Shown: positions 32,687 through 41,113 of the stretch, one piece after another
How the letters are laid out: each line of letters begins with the position of its first letter
Numbering within the stretch: the first letter of the stretch is position 1
Assembly (NCBI RefSeq): GCF_006440775.1
Contig: NZ_VFTZ01000015.1
Coordinates: forward strand, 62,001 to 126,000
Source of the DNA: Mesorhizobium sp. B2-7-2
Lineage (GTDB): Bacteria; Pseudomonadota; Alphaproteobacteria; Rhizobiales; Rhizobiaceae
Reading direction: 5' to 3'
Length of the DNA: 64,000 bases
Translations under genes and position numbers: made by a program
The notes under the pieces: generated by a model
The model's input: only the letters and a program-made list of their open reading frames with translations
Told to the model about the DNA's origin: nothing
Databases searched by the model: none

Positions 32687-35008
32687 ATGGCCAAGGCGGA
32701 CGCGTGGGGCGCGCCCGGAGGGAAGGCTTTTGCGCGTCGCAAGGCAAGGAGCGACGGACTTGCCGGCAATGCGCGCCTGATCGCCGAACCCACATATCAG
32801 CGGCTCCTGGCCGCCGAGCCGCTGCTGCGCCGGTCGATCCCGGCGCTGATCGTCGTTTTTCTCATCGTCATCGCGGCATTGCGCTTCCTGTCGCTGATGA
32901 ACGAGCATGACGAGATCGAGCGCGACGCCAAGGCGGTGCTGGCGCTGGCCGCCGGCCAGATGGCGCAGGCGATCACCGCCGACCCCAGCGTGGCCGGCGT
33001 CAATGCCGTAAGTCTCCTGGAGAACATCAGCCGCCAGGGCGCCATGAGCCGCGCCCATGTGCTTGCCATCACCGACGCCGACTTCAAGGTCATCGCCGTT
33101 TCGCCGTTGTCGACGGGCTGGCAGGGCCGCACGCTCGACAGTTTGGTCCTTGGCGGCCAGCCGCTGTTCATGTTCGGCGACCGCGCCGGCGTGATGGATG
33201 TCAGCACCGGCGGACAGGACTGGTTTGCCGCCGTCAGCCTCGGCGGCGACCGCAAACACGCGGCCGCCGTGCTGGTGCCGCAGGAAGCGGTGTTCGACAG
33301 CTGGCGCAAGTCGATGTCGCTCAACGTCACGCTGTTCGTGCTGACGGCGGGCGTGCTGATCGTCATCCTCTACGCCTATTTCGGCCAGGCGGCGCGCGCC
33401 CAGGCGGCGGACCGCATCTATCTCGAAGCGCATCAGCGCATCGACATGGCGCTGGTGCGCGGCCGCTGCGGCTTGTGGGACTGGGACATGGTGCGCGGCA
33501 AGATGTACTGGTCGCGCTCGATGTACGACATGCTGGGCTATGAGCCCTGCGATACGATGCTCTCCTTCGGCGAGGTCGACGAGATCATCCACCCGGAAGA
33601 CGGCGACCTGTTCGAGCTCGCCAACCGCATCATCGAACGCGAGATCGACCATATCGACCAGGTCTTCCGCATGCGCCACGCCGACGGACAATGGGTGTGG
33701 ATGCGAGCCCGCGCCCAGGTGATCGACCCGGAGGCGCCGGAGATCCAGCTGATCGGCATCGCCGTCGATGTCACCGAGCAGCGTCACCTGGCGCTGCGTT
33801 CGGAAGCGGCCGACATGCGGCTCAGGACCGCGATCGAGAACATCAACGAATCCTTCGTGCTGTGGGATGCCGCCGAACGGCTGATCATGTGCAATTCGAA
33901 GTTCCAGAAGGACAACGGGCTGTCTGACCGCGATGTGGTACCGGGCGCGACCCGCGATATGCTGGAGCAGCGCATGCTGGCCTTCGCCTCGGAGCGCAGG
34001 TTGGCCAATGCCAACGGGCCGCATGGCGGTATCACGCTCGAGCGCCAGCTTGCCGACGGCCGTTGGCTGCAGGTCAACGAACTCAGGACCCGGGACGGCG
34101 GCGTCGTTTCGGTCGGCTCCGACATCACCCAGATCAAGCTGCATCAGGAAAAGCTGGTCGACAGCGAGCGCCGGCTGATGGCGACGATCCACGATCTCAG
34201 CCTCGCGCGGCGCGCCGAGGAGGAACGCGCCAGCGAACTGGTCGAGCTCAACCGCAAATACATGAAGGAAACCGAGCGCGCCGAGGCGGCCAATCGCGCC
34301 AAGTCGGAATTCCTCGCCAACATGTCGCATGAATTGCGCACGCCGCTCAACGCCATCATCGGCTTCTCCGAGCTGATGCAGCAGGGCCTGTTCGGACCGC
34401 TCGGCTCGGAGCGCTATGAGGAATACGCGACCGACATCAACGGCAGCGGCAAATACCTGCTCGGCGTCATCAACGACATCCTCGATATGTCGAAGATCGA
34501 AGCGGGCCAGTTCTCGCTCGACCACGAGGAGATCGACCTTTGCCCGCTGATCAAGGAAACGGTGCGGGTGATCTCGCTGCAGGCGGCGGAGAAGTCGATC
34601 AACGTCGAGACGCGCATCGCCGATACGATGCGGCTCTATGCCGACCGCCGCGCGATCAAGCAGATCGCCATCAACCTGCTCTCCAACGCGGTGAAGTTCA
34701 CCGGACAGGGCGGCAAGATCACGGTCCGGGCGCGCAACACGTCGGGCGCGCTGCTGCTCACCATCGAGGACAATGGCTGCGGCATCCCCAAGCAGGCGCT
34801 GAGCAAGCTCGGCCGGCCGTTCGAGCAGGTCCAGAACCAGTTCTCCAAGAACCACACCGGCTCGGGCCTCGGTCTCGCCATCTCGCGCTCGCTGGCCGAA
34901 TTGCAGGGCGGCGCGCTGAAGATCCGCTCGACCGAAGGCGTCGGCACCATCGTGTCGGTGCGCATTCCCCTGAAGAAGGCGCCGGCGGCGGTGAGGGTTG
35001 CGGCCTGA
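32687..35008 (+). CDS. pleC: PAS-domain sensor histidine kinase, PleC-like
   Basis: A 773-residue inner-membrane kinase/phosphatase. TM1 is about residues 50-70 and TM2 about 215-235, with a periplasmic sensor part between. Two PAS domains follow (about 255-380 and 385-500: WDWDMVRGKMYWSRSMYDML; INESFVLWDAAERLIMCN), then HisKA (SEFLANMSHELRTPLNAIIG) and HATPase (N-box NLLSNAVKF, DNGCGIPKQ, GSGLGLAISRSL). The stretch after the H-box (FSELMQQGLFGPLGSERYEE) is typical of the DivJ/PleC kinases that act on DivK. Close linkage to glnE and a degP two-component run also occurs in other Rhizobiales, as I recall. GGGGAG sits 9 bases before ATG 32687. Confidence 0.8.
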   Translation: MAKADAWGAPGGKAFARRKARSDGLAGNARLIAEPTYQRLLAAEPLLRRSIPALIVVFLIVIAALRFLSLMNEHDEIERDAKAVLALAAGQMAQAITADPSVAGVNAVSLLENISRQGAMSRAHVLAITDADFKVIAVSPLSTGWQGRTLDSLVLGGQPLFMFGDRAGVMDVSTGGQDWFAAVSLGGDRKHAAAVLVPQEAVFDSWRKSMSLNVTLFVLTAGVLIVILYAYFGQAARAQAADRIYLEAHQRIDMALVRGRCGLWDWDMVRGKMYWSRSMYDMLGYEPCDTMLSFGEVDEIIHPEDGDLFELANRIIEREIDHIDQVFRMRHADGQWVWMRARAQVIDPEAPEIQLIGIAVDVTEQRHLALRSEAADMRLRTAIENINESFVLWDAAERLIMCNSKFQKDNGLSDRDVVPGATRDMLEQRMLAFASERRLANANGPHGGITLERQLADGRWLQVNELRTRDGGVVSVGSDITQIKLHQEKLVDSERRLMATIHDLSLARRAEEERASELVELNRKYMKETERAEAANRAKSEFLANMSHELRTPLNAIIGFSELMQQGLFGPLGSERYEEYATDINGSGKYLLGVINDILDMSKIEAGQFSLDHEEIDLCPLIKETVRVISLQAAEKSINVETRIADTMRLYADRRAIKQIAINLLSNAVKFTGQGGKITVRARNTSGALLLTIEDNGCGIPKQALSKLGRPFEQVQNQFSKNHTGSGLGLAISRSLAELQGGALKIRSTEGVGTIVSVRIPLKKAPAAVRVAA

Positions 35009-35048
35009 TCAGAAACGACCGGCAGTGGCTGAAGCAAACTTGAAAAAG

Positions 35049-35074
35049 TTATCCATTTTATCTATTTTGGATAA
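35049..35074. promoter_or_regulatory. Candidate operator of the Phd/PemK-like module
   Basis: Inverted repeat TTATCC (35049-35054) / GGATAA (35069-35074) with a 14 bp AT-rich spacer, just before the antitoxin's ribosome site AAGAGGTGA. Phd/YefM antitoxins bind such dyads to autoregulate. The patch (35040-35088) is far richer in A and T than the flanking genes, which fits acquired DNA. Confidence 0.55.
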
Positions 35075-35088
35075 GAGGTGATTTTTCA

Positions 35089-35349
35089 ATGCGCGTGACA
35101 TCGACTGAGTTCCAGCAGAATGTGGGCCGCTTCCAGGATGCCGCTCAGCGGGCGCCGGTCGCGATAACGAAAAACGGCCGGACCCACACAGTGCTTCTTT
35201 CGGCGGCGATGTTCGAAGTGCTGGTCAAGGGGCGGGTCGCCCGCCCCGTCGAAGAACTTGATGATGAGACGCTGAAAGCCATCGCCGAAAGCGCGGTCCC
35301 GCCCCTGCATGACGAACTGAACCAGATGCTCAAAGACTGGGTGCCGTGA
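35089..35349 (+). CDS. Phd/YefM-family antitoxin
   Basis: An 86-residue antitoxin. The N-terminal half has the Phd fold (VTSTEFQQNVGRFQDAAQRAPVAITKNGRT then HTVLLSAAMFEVLV), the DNA-binding part. The C-terminal acidic helix (EELDDETLKAIAESA) would wrap the toxin. GAGGTG precedes the ATG. The toxin start GTG overlaps its stop by 4 bp (GTGA), which implies translational coupling. The module lies between pleC and glnE. Confidence 0.85.
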   Translation: MRVTSTEFQQNVGRFQDAAQRAPVAITKNGRTHTVLLSAAMFEVLVKGRVARPVEELDDETLKAIAESAVPPLHDELNQMLKDWVP

Positions 35350-35783
35350 GCCTGCCCAAGCCTGTTCCAGGCCTGGTGATCTGCTATTCCCATCTGTGGT
35401 TGGACGAGCACAGGCAAGGCGTCGAAGAGGGTCGGAAGAACCGCCCGTGTGCGATTGTCGCCGCACGCCGGATTGTGGAAAGGCGCGAAGTCGTGACTGT
35501 GGTTCCGATCACGCATTCCCTTCCGGCCGATCCTGCCGATGCCGTCGAAATGCCTGCGCCTCTCAAGGCTTACTTTGGGCTCGACGATATGCCGTCATGG
35601 GTCGTGGTGAGTGAAACCAACGATTTCCTTTGGCCGGGCCCCGATCTTAGACCAATTCCCGGAAGCAGTCCCTCCCGCTTCCACTATGGCATGCTGCCGC
35701 CACGCTTCTACGCTCATCTGCGCGATCGGCTTCTGCAGGCACATGCGCGCCGCAAGCTCCGCCGCGTGCAACGCACCGATTAG
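35346..35783 (+). CDS. PemK/MazF-like toxin
   Basis: A 145-residue protein with features of the PemK/MazF endoribonuclease fold: GLVICYSHLWLDEHRQG at the start, then GRKNRPCAIVAARR (a K-x-R-P-x-x-V/I motif), VVTVVPITHS and WVVVSETNDFLWPGPDL. It is longer than standard MazF (about 110). Alphaproteobacterial relatives are often annotated as plasmid-maintenance toxins. It should cleave RNA when free of the antitoxin. The GTG start overlaps the antitoxin stop. Its TAG stop overlaps, on the opposite strand, the TAA of glnE (sequence TTAG at 35780-35783). Confidence 0.75.
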   Translation: MSLPKPVPGLVICYSHLWLDEHRQGVEEGRKNRPCAIVAARRIVERREVVTVVPITHSLPADPADAVEMPAPLKAYFGLDDMPSWVVVSETNDFLWPGPDLRPIPGSSPSRFHYGMLPPRFYAHLRDRLLQAHARRKLRRVQRTD

Positions 35784-38737
35784 CCCCTCCCGCCCGCACT
35801 CCGCAGCAGTAGGTCGAAGTCCAGCCTGACCCTCCGTGACGTCTCCTTGAGATGTGCTTCCAGCACAGCGAAATCGGGGAGGTCGGTGACCGCAAGAAGC
35901 AGGTCCGAAAGCCCCGGCGGGACATCGTCGCGCTGGAATTCGCCGGTTAGGCAAAGCCTGATCATCTGAGTCAGCGCCAGATAGAGCCGATAAGCCTCGC
36001 CAAGCTCTTCACGCATATCGGCTGCGGCGAAGTCCGGAGAAAGCCGGGCCAAAATGTCGGCGGTCGCCGTGACCCGGCGGCCAGGTTCGATCGCGCCGGT
36101 AATGACCGCGACCTGGGCGATGAATTCAAGATCGATAAGCCCGCCCGGGATCAGCTTGATGTCCCAGAGATCGCGCGGCGCCTTCTCCTTCTCGATCAGC
36201 GCCCGCATCTCCGAGGCCTCGGCTTTGACCTTGGCGGCATCGCGCGGCTGCGCCAGTACCACCGCCACTTCCGTCTCGAGCTCGGCGCAGAGTTCGGCGT
36301 CGCCGCCGATGGCGCGGGCCCTTGCCAACGCCAAGTGTTCCCAGGTCCAGGCATCCTGGCGCTGATATTTCTTGAACGCGTCGATATGGGTGGCGACCGG
36401 CCCCTTGTTGCCTGATGGACGCAGGCGCAGGTCCAGCTCGTAGAGCACGCCTTCGGCCGTCGGCGCCGAGACGGCCGCAATCAGGCGCTGCGTCATGCGG
36501 GTATAGTAATGCGAGGGCGCCAATGGCTTGTCGCCGTCAGAGTCCTCGGCATCTGAATGGTCGTAGAGCAGGATGAGATCGACATCAGAACCCGCCGTGA
36601 GCTCTCGGCTGCCGAGCTTGCCCATCCCGAGCAGCGCCACCCTGCCGCCGGCGATCCTGCCGTGGCGCAGCGCGAATTCGGCGATCACCGCTTGAAGCGC
36701 CGCTTCGATGGTGAGGTCGGCGAGATCCGAGAAGGCGCGCCCCGCCCGCGCCGGATCAATCGAGCCGGCAAGCAGGCGCACGCCGATCAGGAATTTCTGC
36801 TCGGAAGCGAAGATGCGCAGCCGGTCGAGCACATCCTCATAGGCGCGGTCGCCTTCGATGAAGGCGGCAAGCCGGGCCGAGAGATAGGCGCGATCCGGCA
36901 GTTCGGTGAGCAATGCCGGATCGAGCAGGCCGTCGAAGACATGCGGACGACGCGTGATGATCGCCGCCAGCCGAGGCGCGGCCCCCATGATGGTCGCCAT
37001 CAGTTTGAGCAGCGCCGGGTTCGACTGCAGCAGCGAGAAAAGCTGGATACCGGCCGGCAGGCCGGCGAGGAACTCGTCGAAGCGCATCAGCGCCTCGTCG
37101 GCGCGCCGCGTCTGGCCGAAGGCCTTCAGCAGCGCCGGCGTCAGTTCGGTCAGCCTCTCGCGCGCCTCCGCCGACTGGGTGACGCGGTAGCGGCCGAAAT
37201 GCCAGCCGCGGATGACGCGGCAGATGTCGCTCGGCCGCTGGAAGCCCAAGCGATCGAGCGTCTGCAGCGTGTCGGGATCGTCGACATCGCCGGTGAAGAC
37301 CAGATTGCCGACGCCGGCCGAAAGCTCGGGCGCGGTTTCGAACAGCGCCGCATAATGGCGCTCGACCTGCTGTAGCGAGGCGCGGAAGGCCTGCGTGAAT
37401 TCCGCCTCGCCGGCAAAGCCCAGCATCAGCGCGATGCGTTTCAGCTCCTCGTCTTCCTCAGGCAGGATATGCGTCTGCTCGTCCGCCACCATCTGGATGG
37501 CGTGCTCGACTCTGCGCAGGAACCAGTATTGCCGGGTGAGCGCGTCGCGCGCGTCGACGGTGATCCAGCCGCGCGCGGCGAGCGCTGCGAGCATCGGCAC
37601 GGTCTCGCGGCCGCGTAGCTCCGGGAAGCGGCCGCCGGCGATGAGTTGCTGCGTCTGGACGAAGAACTCGATCTCGCGGATACCGCCGCGGCCGAGCTTG
37701 ACGTTGTGGCCTTTCACCGCGATCTCGCCATGGCCCTTGTGGGCATGGATCTGGCGCTTGATCGAATGGACGTCGGCAATCGCCGCGTAGTCCATGTATT
37801 TGCGCCAGACATAGGGCTGCAATTCCTTGAGGAAGGCCGCGCCCGCGGCGAGGTCGCCGGCAACCGGCCGCGCCTTGATCATGGCCGCGCGTTCCCAGTT
37901 CTGGCCGCGCGCCTCGTAATAGCGAAGTGCCGCCTCGACGGGGATCGCCAGCGGCGTCGAGCCCGGATCGGGGCGGAGCCTCAGATCGGTGCGAAACACA
38001 TAGCCGTGCTCGGTGCGGTCCTGCAGGATGCGCACGAGCCGGCGGGTGAGGCGCGAGAACAGCTCGGTCGCGTCGAGCGGATCGATAACGGCCGGCGCCT
38101 CCGGATCGAAGAAGACGACAAGATCGATGTCGGAGGAAAAATTCAGCTCATGCGCGCCGAGCTTGCCCATGCCGAGCAGGATCCAGCCCGAATCCTTCGC
38201 CGGTTCGGCCCGATCCGGCAGCTTGAGCTTGCCTTGCCGGTTCGCATCGAGCAGCAGGAAATCGACGGCGGCGCATGTGCAGGCATCCGCGAGATCGCTG
38301 AGACGGCGCACCGTCACCGCGGTCTCCGCTTCGCCTGAAAGGTCGGCCAGCGCGATCAGGAAATGCGCTTCGGTCTTCCATTGCCGCAGCGCCATCATCA
38401 GGCTCGATTCCGAAGCGTCATCAACCCTGGCCGCGCCGCCTATCGCTTCGCCGACGGCGCCGAGCCGCGCTTCGATCGTCCGGTCGAACAGCGTGTCGAG
38501 AACGGCCGGCCGGCGGCGCGCCACATCGCGCAGGAAGGGCGAGAGGTCGAAGACGGCCGCCAGCAGCTCCTGCAGTGGCCCCTCGCCCGCCAGGAACGCA
38601 GCGAGGCGCGAAAGCCCCTCTTCCTCGGCGGCATCGGCGATTTCCGACAGTTCACGCCGGGCATGCTCCGCATCGAGGGGGCGGAGCGCCACTGTCGGGC
38701 TAAGCCGGAACTCGGATTCGATTTTCTTCTTCGCCAT
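35780..38737 (-). CDS. glnE: Bifunctional glutamine synthetase adenylyltransferase/deadenylase
   Basis: A 985-residue cytosolic enzyme that adds AMP to glutamine synthetase and removes it, tuning ammonium assimilation with PII. It has two nucleotidyltransferase domains: the N-terminal deadenylase (LLGMGKLGAHELNFSSDIDL, residues about 187-206) and the C-terminal adenylylase (LLGMGKLGSRELTAGSDVDL), each with the G-x-G-K-x-G and D-x-D metal motifs, and the regulatory helical part between. Length fits (940-1000). It starts 12 bp after the histidine kinase ends, so it is the last gene of the degP-regulator-kinase-glnE run. No Met-preceding ribosome site is obvious. Confidence 0.97.
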   Translation of the reverse strand: MAKKKIESEFRLSPTVALRPLDAEHARRELSEIADAAEEEGLSRLAAFLAGEGPLQELLAAVFDLSPFLRDVARRRPAVLDTLFDRTIEARLGAVGEAIGGAARVDDASESSLMMALRQWKTEAHFLIALADLSGEAETAVTVRRLSDLADACTCAAVDFLLLDANRQGKLKLPDRAEPAKDSGWILLGMGKLGAHELNFSSDIDLVVFFDPEAPAVIDPLDATELFSRLTRRLVRILQDRTEHGYVFRTDLRLRPDPGSTPLAIPVEAALRYYEARGQNWERAAMIKARPVAGDLAAGAAFLKELQPYVWRKYMDYAAIADVHSIKRQIHAHKGHGEIAVKGHNVKLGRGGIREIEFFVQTQQLIAGGRFPELRGRETVPMLAALAARGWITVDARDALTRQYWFLRRVEHAIQMVADEQTHILPEEDEELKRIALMLGFAGEAEFTQAFRASLQQVERHYAALFETAPELSAGVGNLVFTGDVDDPDTLQTLDRLGFQRPSDICRVIRGWHFGRYRVTQSAEARERLTELTPALLKAFGQTRRADEALMRFDEFLAGLPAGIQLFSLLQSNPALLKLMATIMGAAPRLAAIITRRPHVFDGLLDPALLTELPDRAYLSARLAAFIEGDRAYEDVLDRLRIFASEQKFLIGVRLLAGSIDPARAGRAFSDLADLTIEAALQAVIAEFALRHGRIAGGRVALLGMGKLGSRELTAGSDVDLILLYDHSDAEDSDGDKPLAPSHYYTRMTQRLIAAVSAPTAEGVLYELDLRLRPSGNKGPVATHIDAFKKYQRQDAWTWEHLALARARAIGGDAELCAELETEVAVVLAQPRDAAKVKAEASEMRALIEKEKAPRDLWDIKLIPGGLIDLEFIAQVAVITGAIEPGRRVTATADILARLSPDFAAADMREELGEAYRLYLALTQMIRLCLTGEFQRDDVPPGLSDLLLAVTDLPDFAVLEAHLKETSRRVRLDFDLLLRSAGGRG

Positions 38738-38749
38738 TTGTCCGCGCTG

Positions 38750-40231
38750 TCAATGCGTCTCCCGCAACGGAAAACTCATGGCCACGGACAATCCGGGATT
38801 GGCGGGTAAAAGATCAAGCCTGCCGTTGTGGAAAGTCATGATCGCCTTGGCCAGGCTGAGGCCGAGGCCCGAGCCCGGTTGCGAGCGGCTCTTTTCCAGG
38901 CGCACGAAGCGCTCGGTGGCCCGGGCGCGATCGGCGTCGTCCGGAATGCCGTGGCCATTGTCGGTGACGGCAAGCTTGATCTCGTTGCCGGCGCGCTCCA
39001 GCACCACCCGTACTTTCGGCGCCTCGGCAGCATCGGTCGAATATTTGATGGCGTTGTCGACGACGTTGGACAACGCCTGGCCGATCAGCTCGCGGTTGCC
39101 GTTGATCGTGAAGGCCTCGGACACGGTCGTTTCCAGCGCAACCCCCGCCTCCTCCGCCACCGGCTCGTAGAGCTCGACCACATCGCTCACCGTCTCGGCG
39201 AGATCGACGGGACCGGTCTGTTCCGAGGAGTAGCCGGCCTCCAGGCGCGAGATCATCAGGATGGCGTTGAACGTCTTGATGAGCTGGTCGGACTCCGCGA
39301 TCGTGCCCTCGAGCGCCTCGCGGTACTCCTCCGTCTTGTGCCTGCCGGCGAGCGTCGCCTCGGCGCGGTTGCGCAGCCTGGTCAGCGGCGTCTTCAGATC
39401 ATGGGCGATGTTGTCGGAGACCTGCTTCAGCCCCTCGTTCAACATGGCGATCCTGGCCAGCATCGAATTGAGGTTTTCCGAAAGGCGGTCGAATTCGTCG
39501 CCGGCGCCGGTGACCGGCAGCCGTCCGGACAAATCGCCCCCCATGATGCGGCGGCTGGCGTCCGAGACGCTGTCGATGCGCTTCAGCGCGGCGCGCCCGA
39601 CAAAGAACCAGATCAGGATGCCGCCAAGACCCATCATACCGAGCGCCAGGGTCAGCGCGCGGCTGATAACGGCGCGGAAGCGCTCGGGCTCGCCGAGGTC
39701 GCGGCCGACCAGCATGATCATCTGGTTGGGCAGCCTCAGCACCAGCGCGATGGCGTTGTGGCCCTTTTCCCCTGTCGACTGAGGAATGTTGGCGCTGTCG
39801 CCGGCTTGGGGCGCGGACTGGTCCGAACCGCCGCTGCGCAGCCGATCGAGCTCGCCCTCGCCAAAGCGCTGGTAGGAAAACGGGTCCGTCGTCCAGCCCT
39901 CGGTCTCGATGACCCCGGGCTCCAGGCTCTGCACATTGCCGGTCAGGATCTGGCCGTTGGCGTCGGCGATCAGATAGAGATTGGCGCCGGGCTGGCGCGA
40001 GCGGGCTTCGACGACGCGCACCAGCACCGGCAGGCCGCCGCGCTGATAGGCGCGGGCCAGGCCCAGCACCTCGTCGTTTATGGTCTCCTGCGTCTGCGCG
40101 GTCAGCATGCGCGCCGAGAGCGACGTCATGTAAAGGACGAGCAGCACCGCGCAGAGCGCGAAAAGCAGAAGATAAAGCGCCGAAAGCCGGGCCGCCGTCG
40201 TCTTCATGATGGCCGGCAGGGATAACGCCAT
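38750..40231 (-). CDS. Sensor histidine kinase (two-component system with the adjacent OmpR-type regulator)
   Basis: A protein of about 493 residues. TM1 is near residues 15-37 (LSALYLLLFALCAVLLVLYM). A periplasmic sensor of about 130 residues follows, then TM2 (ALTLALGMMGLGGILIWFFV), HAMP (GRAALKRIDSVSDASRRIMG), HisKA with the phospho-His in VSDNIAHDLKTPLTRLRNRA and HATPase (NVVDNAIKYS, DNGHGIPDD, GSGLGLSLAKAI). It probably senses an envelope signal, given degP in the same run. It starts 8 bp after the regulator stop; ATG 40207 (MKTTAARL) is an alternative start. Confidence 0.92.
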   Translation of the reverse strand: MALSLPAIMKTTAARLSALYLLLFALCAVLLVLYMTSLSARMLTAQTQETINDEVLGLARAYQRGGLPVLVRVVEARSRQPGANLYLIADANGQILTGNVQSLEPGVIETEGWTTDPFSYQRFGEGELDRLRSGGSDQSAPQAGDSANIPQSTGEKGHNAIALVLRLPNQMIMLVGRDLGEPERFRAVISRALTLALGMMGLGGILIWFFVGRAALKRIDSVSDASRRIMGGDLSGRLPVTGAGDEFDRLSENLNSMLARIAMLNEGLKQVSDNIAHDLKTPLTRLRNRAEATLAGRHKTEEYREALEGTIAESDQLIKTFNAILMISRLEAGYSSEQTGPVDLAETVSDVVELYEPVAEEAGVALETTVSEAFTINGNRELIGQALSNVVDNAIKYSTDAAEAPKVRVVLERAGNEIKLAVTDNGHGIPDDADRARATERFVRLEKSRSQPGSGLGLSLAKAIMTFHNGRLDLLPANPGLSVAMSFPLRETH

Positions 40232-40239
40232 AACGGGTT

Positions 40240-40914
40240 CTAGCCGCCCTTCAGCATGTAGCCGGCGCCGCGGATCGTGTGCAGGATCGGCTTGTCGAAG
40301 CCCTTTTCGATCTTGCCGCGCAGTCGCGAGACGTGGACGTCGATGACGTTGGTCTGCGGATCGAAATGATAGTCCCAGACATTTTCCAGAAGCATGGTGC
40401 GCGTCACCACCCGGCCGGCATGGCGCATTAGATATTCGAGCAGGCGGAACTCGCGCGGCTGCAGCGTGATCTCGCGGCCGGCGCGCTTGACCGAATGCGA
40501 CAGCCGGTCGAGCTCGAGATCGCCGACGCGGTAGACCGTCTCGGACTCGCGCGCGCTGGCGCGGCGGTTCAGCACCTCGACGCGGGCGAGCAATTCGGAA
40601 AAGGCGTAGGGTTTGGTGAGGTAATCGTCGCCGCCGGCGCGTAAGCCCGTGACCCGGTCGTCGACCTCGCCCAGCGCCGAAAGGATCAGCACCGGCGTGG
40701 TGTTGCCGCGCGAGCGAAGCGCGGCGATCACCGACAGGCCGTCGCGGCGCGGCATCAGGCGGTCGACCACCATCACGTCATAGTCGCCGGCATCGGCGAG
40801 CGCGAAGCCGGTCTCGCCGTCGCCAGCGACATGGGCGGTGTGGCCCGCTTCGGCAAAGGCTTTCTGCAAGTAGTCCGCCGCCTCGCGATCGTCTTCCATG
40901 ACGAGAATCTTCAT
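40240..40914 (-). CDS. OmpR-family response regulator
   Basis: A 224-residue regulator. The receiver domain (1-115) has the acidic pair in MEDD, the phospho-acceptor Asp in YDVMVVDRLMP, Thr/Ser in LILSALGE and Lys in LTKPYAFSELLAR. The C-terminal winged helix (about 130-222) has the typical LELDRLSHSVKRAGREITLQ, PREFRLLEYLMRHAGRVVTR and DVHVSRLRGKIEKGF. Its partner is the kinase immediately downstream. ATG 40914 is chosen for the family start MKILVMEDD. Located 199 bp after degP, with a terminator-like hairpin between. Confidence 0.94.
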   Translation of the reverse strand: MKILVMEDDREAADYLQKAFAEAGHTAHVAGDGETGFALADAGDYDVMVVDRLMPRRDGLSVIAALRSRGNTTPVLILSALGEVDDRVTGLRAGGDDYLTKPYAFSELLARVEVLNRRASARESETVYRVGDLELDRLSHSVKRAGREITLQPREFRLLEYLMRHAGRVVTRTMLLENVWDYHFDPQTNVIDVHVSRLRGKIEKGFDKPILHTIRGAGYMLKGG

Positions 40915-40977
40915 GGGACCGTTATACGCGATTTCACTGGAAGGTTGAGGGGCAGCCATATCGTGTTGCCTTCAAGT

Positions 40978-41011
40978 TAAAACGGCAGCGGGTGATGGGA
41001 AACCCGCTGCC
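40978..41011 (-). terminator. Terminator between degP and the response regulator
   Basis: Perfect 9 bp stem GGCAGCGGG (40984-40992) / CCCGCTGCC (41003-41011), followed on the minus strand by GTTTTAAC. It would end most degP transcripts while allowing some read-through. A second, weaker stem (CCCCATG/CATGGGG) spans about 41050-41097. Confidence 0.75.
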
Positions 41012-41113
41012 GCCAGGAGCGAAACACGGTGACTGACTTACGTGCTCGGCCCCATGTTTCCCCACGGCGGCTCGGGGGTGTTGATACCGCCATGGGGAAG
41101 CTGAAAGTCGATG

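Noticed and set aside
32651..34855. 734-codon open frame on the minus strand
   Set aside because: It is the antisense of the PleC-like kinase; composition (His/Arg/Asp-rich) and lack of domains mark it as a GC-driven shadow. The same applies to long frames opposite amn (20659-22176) and cycK (43470-45650).
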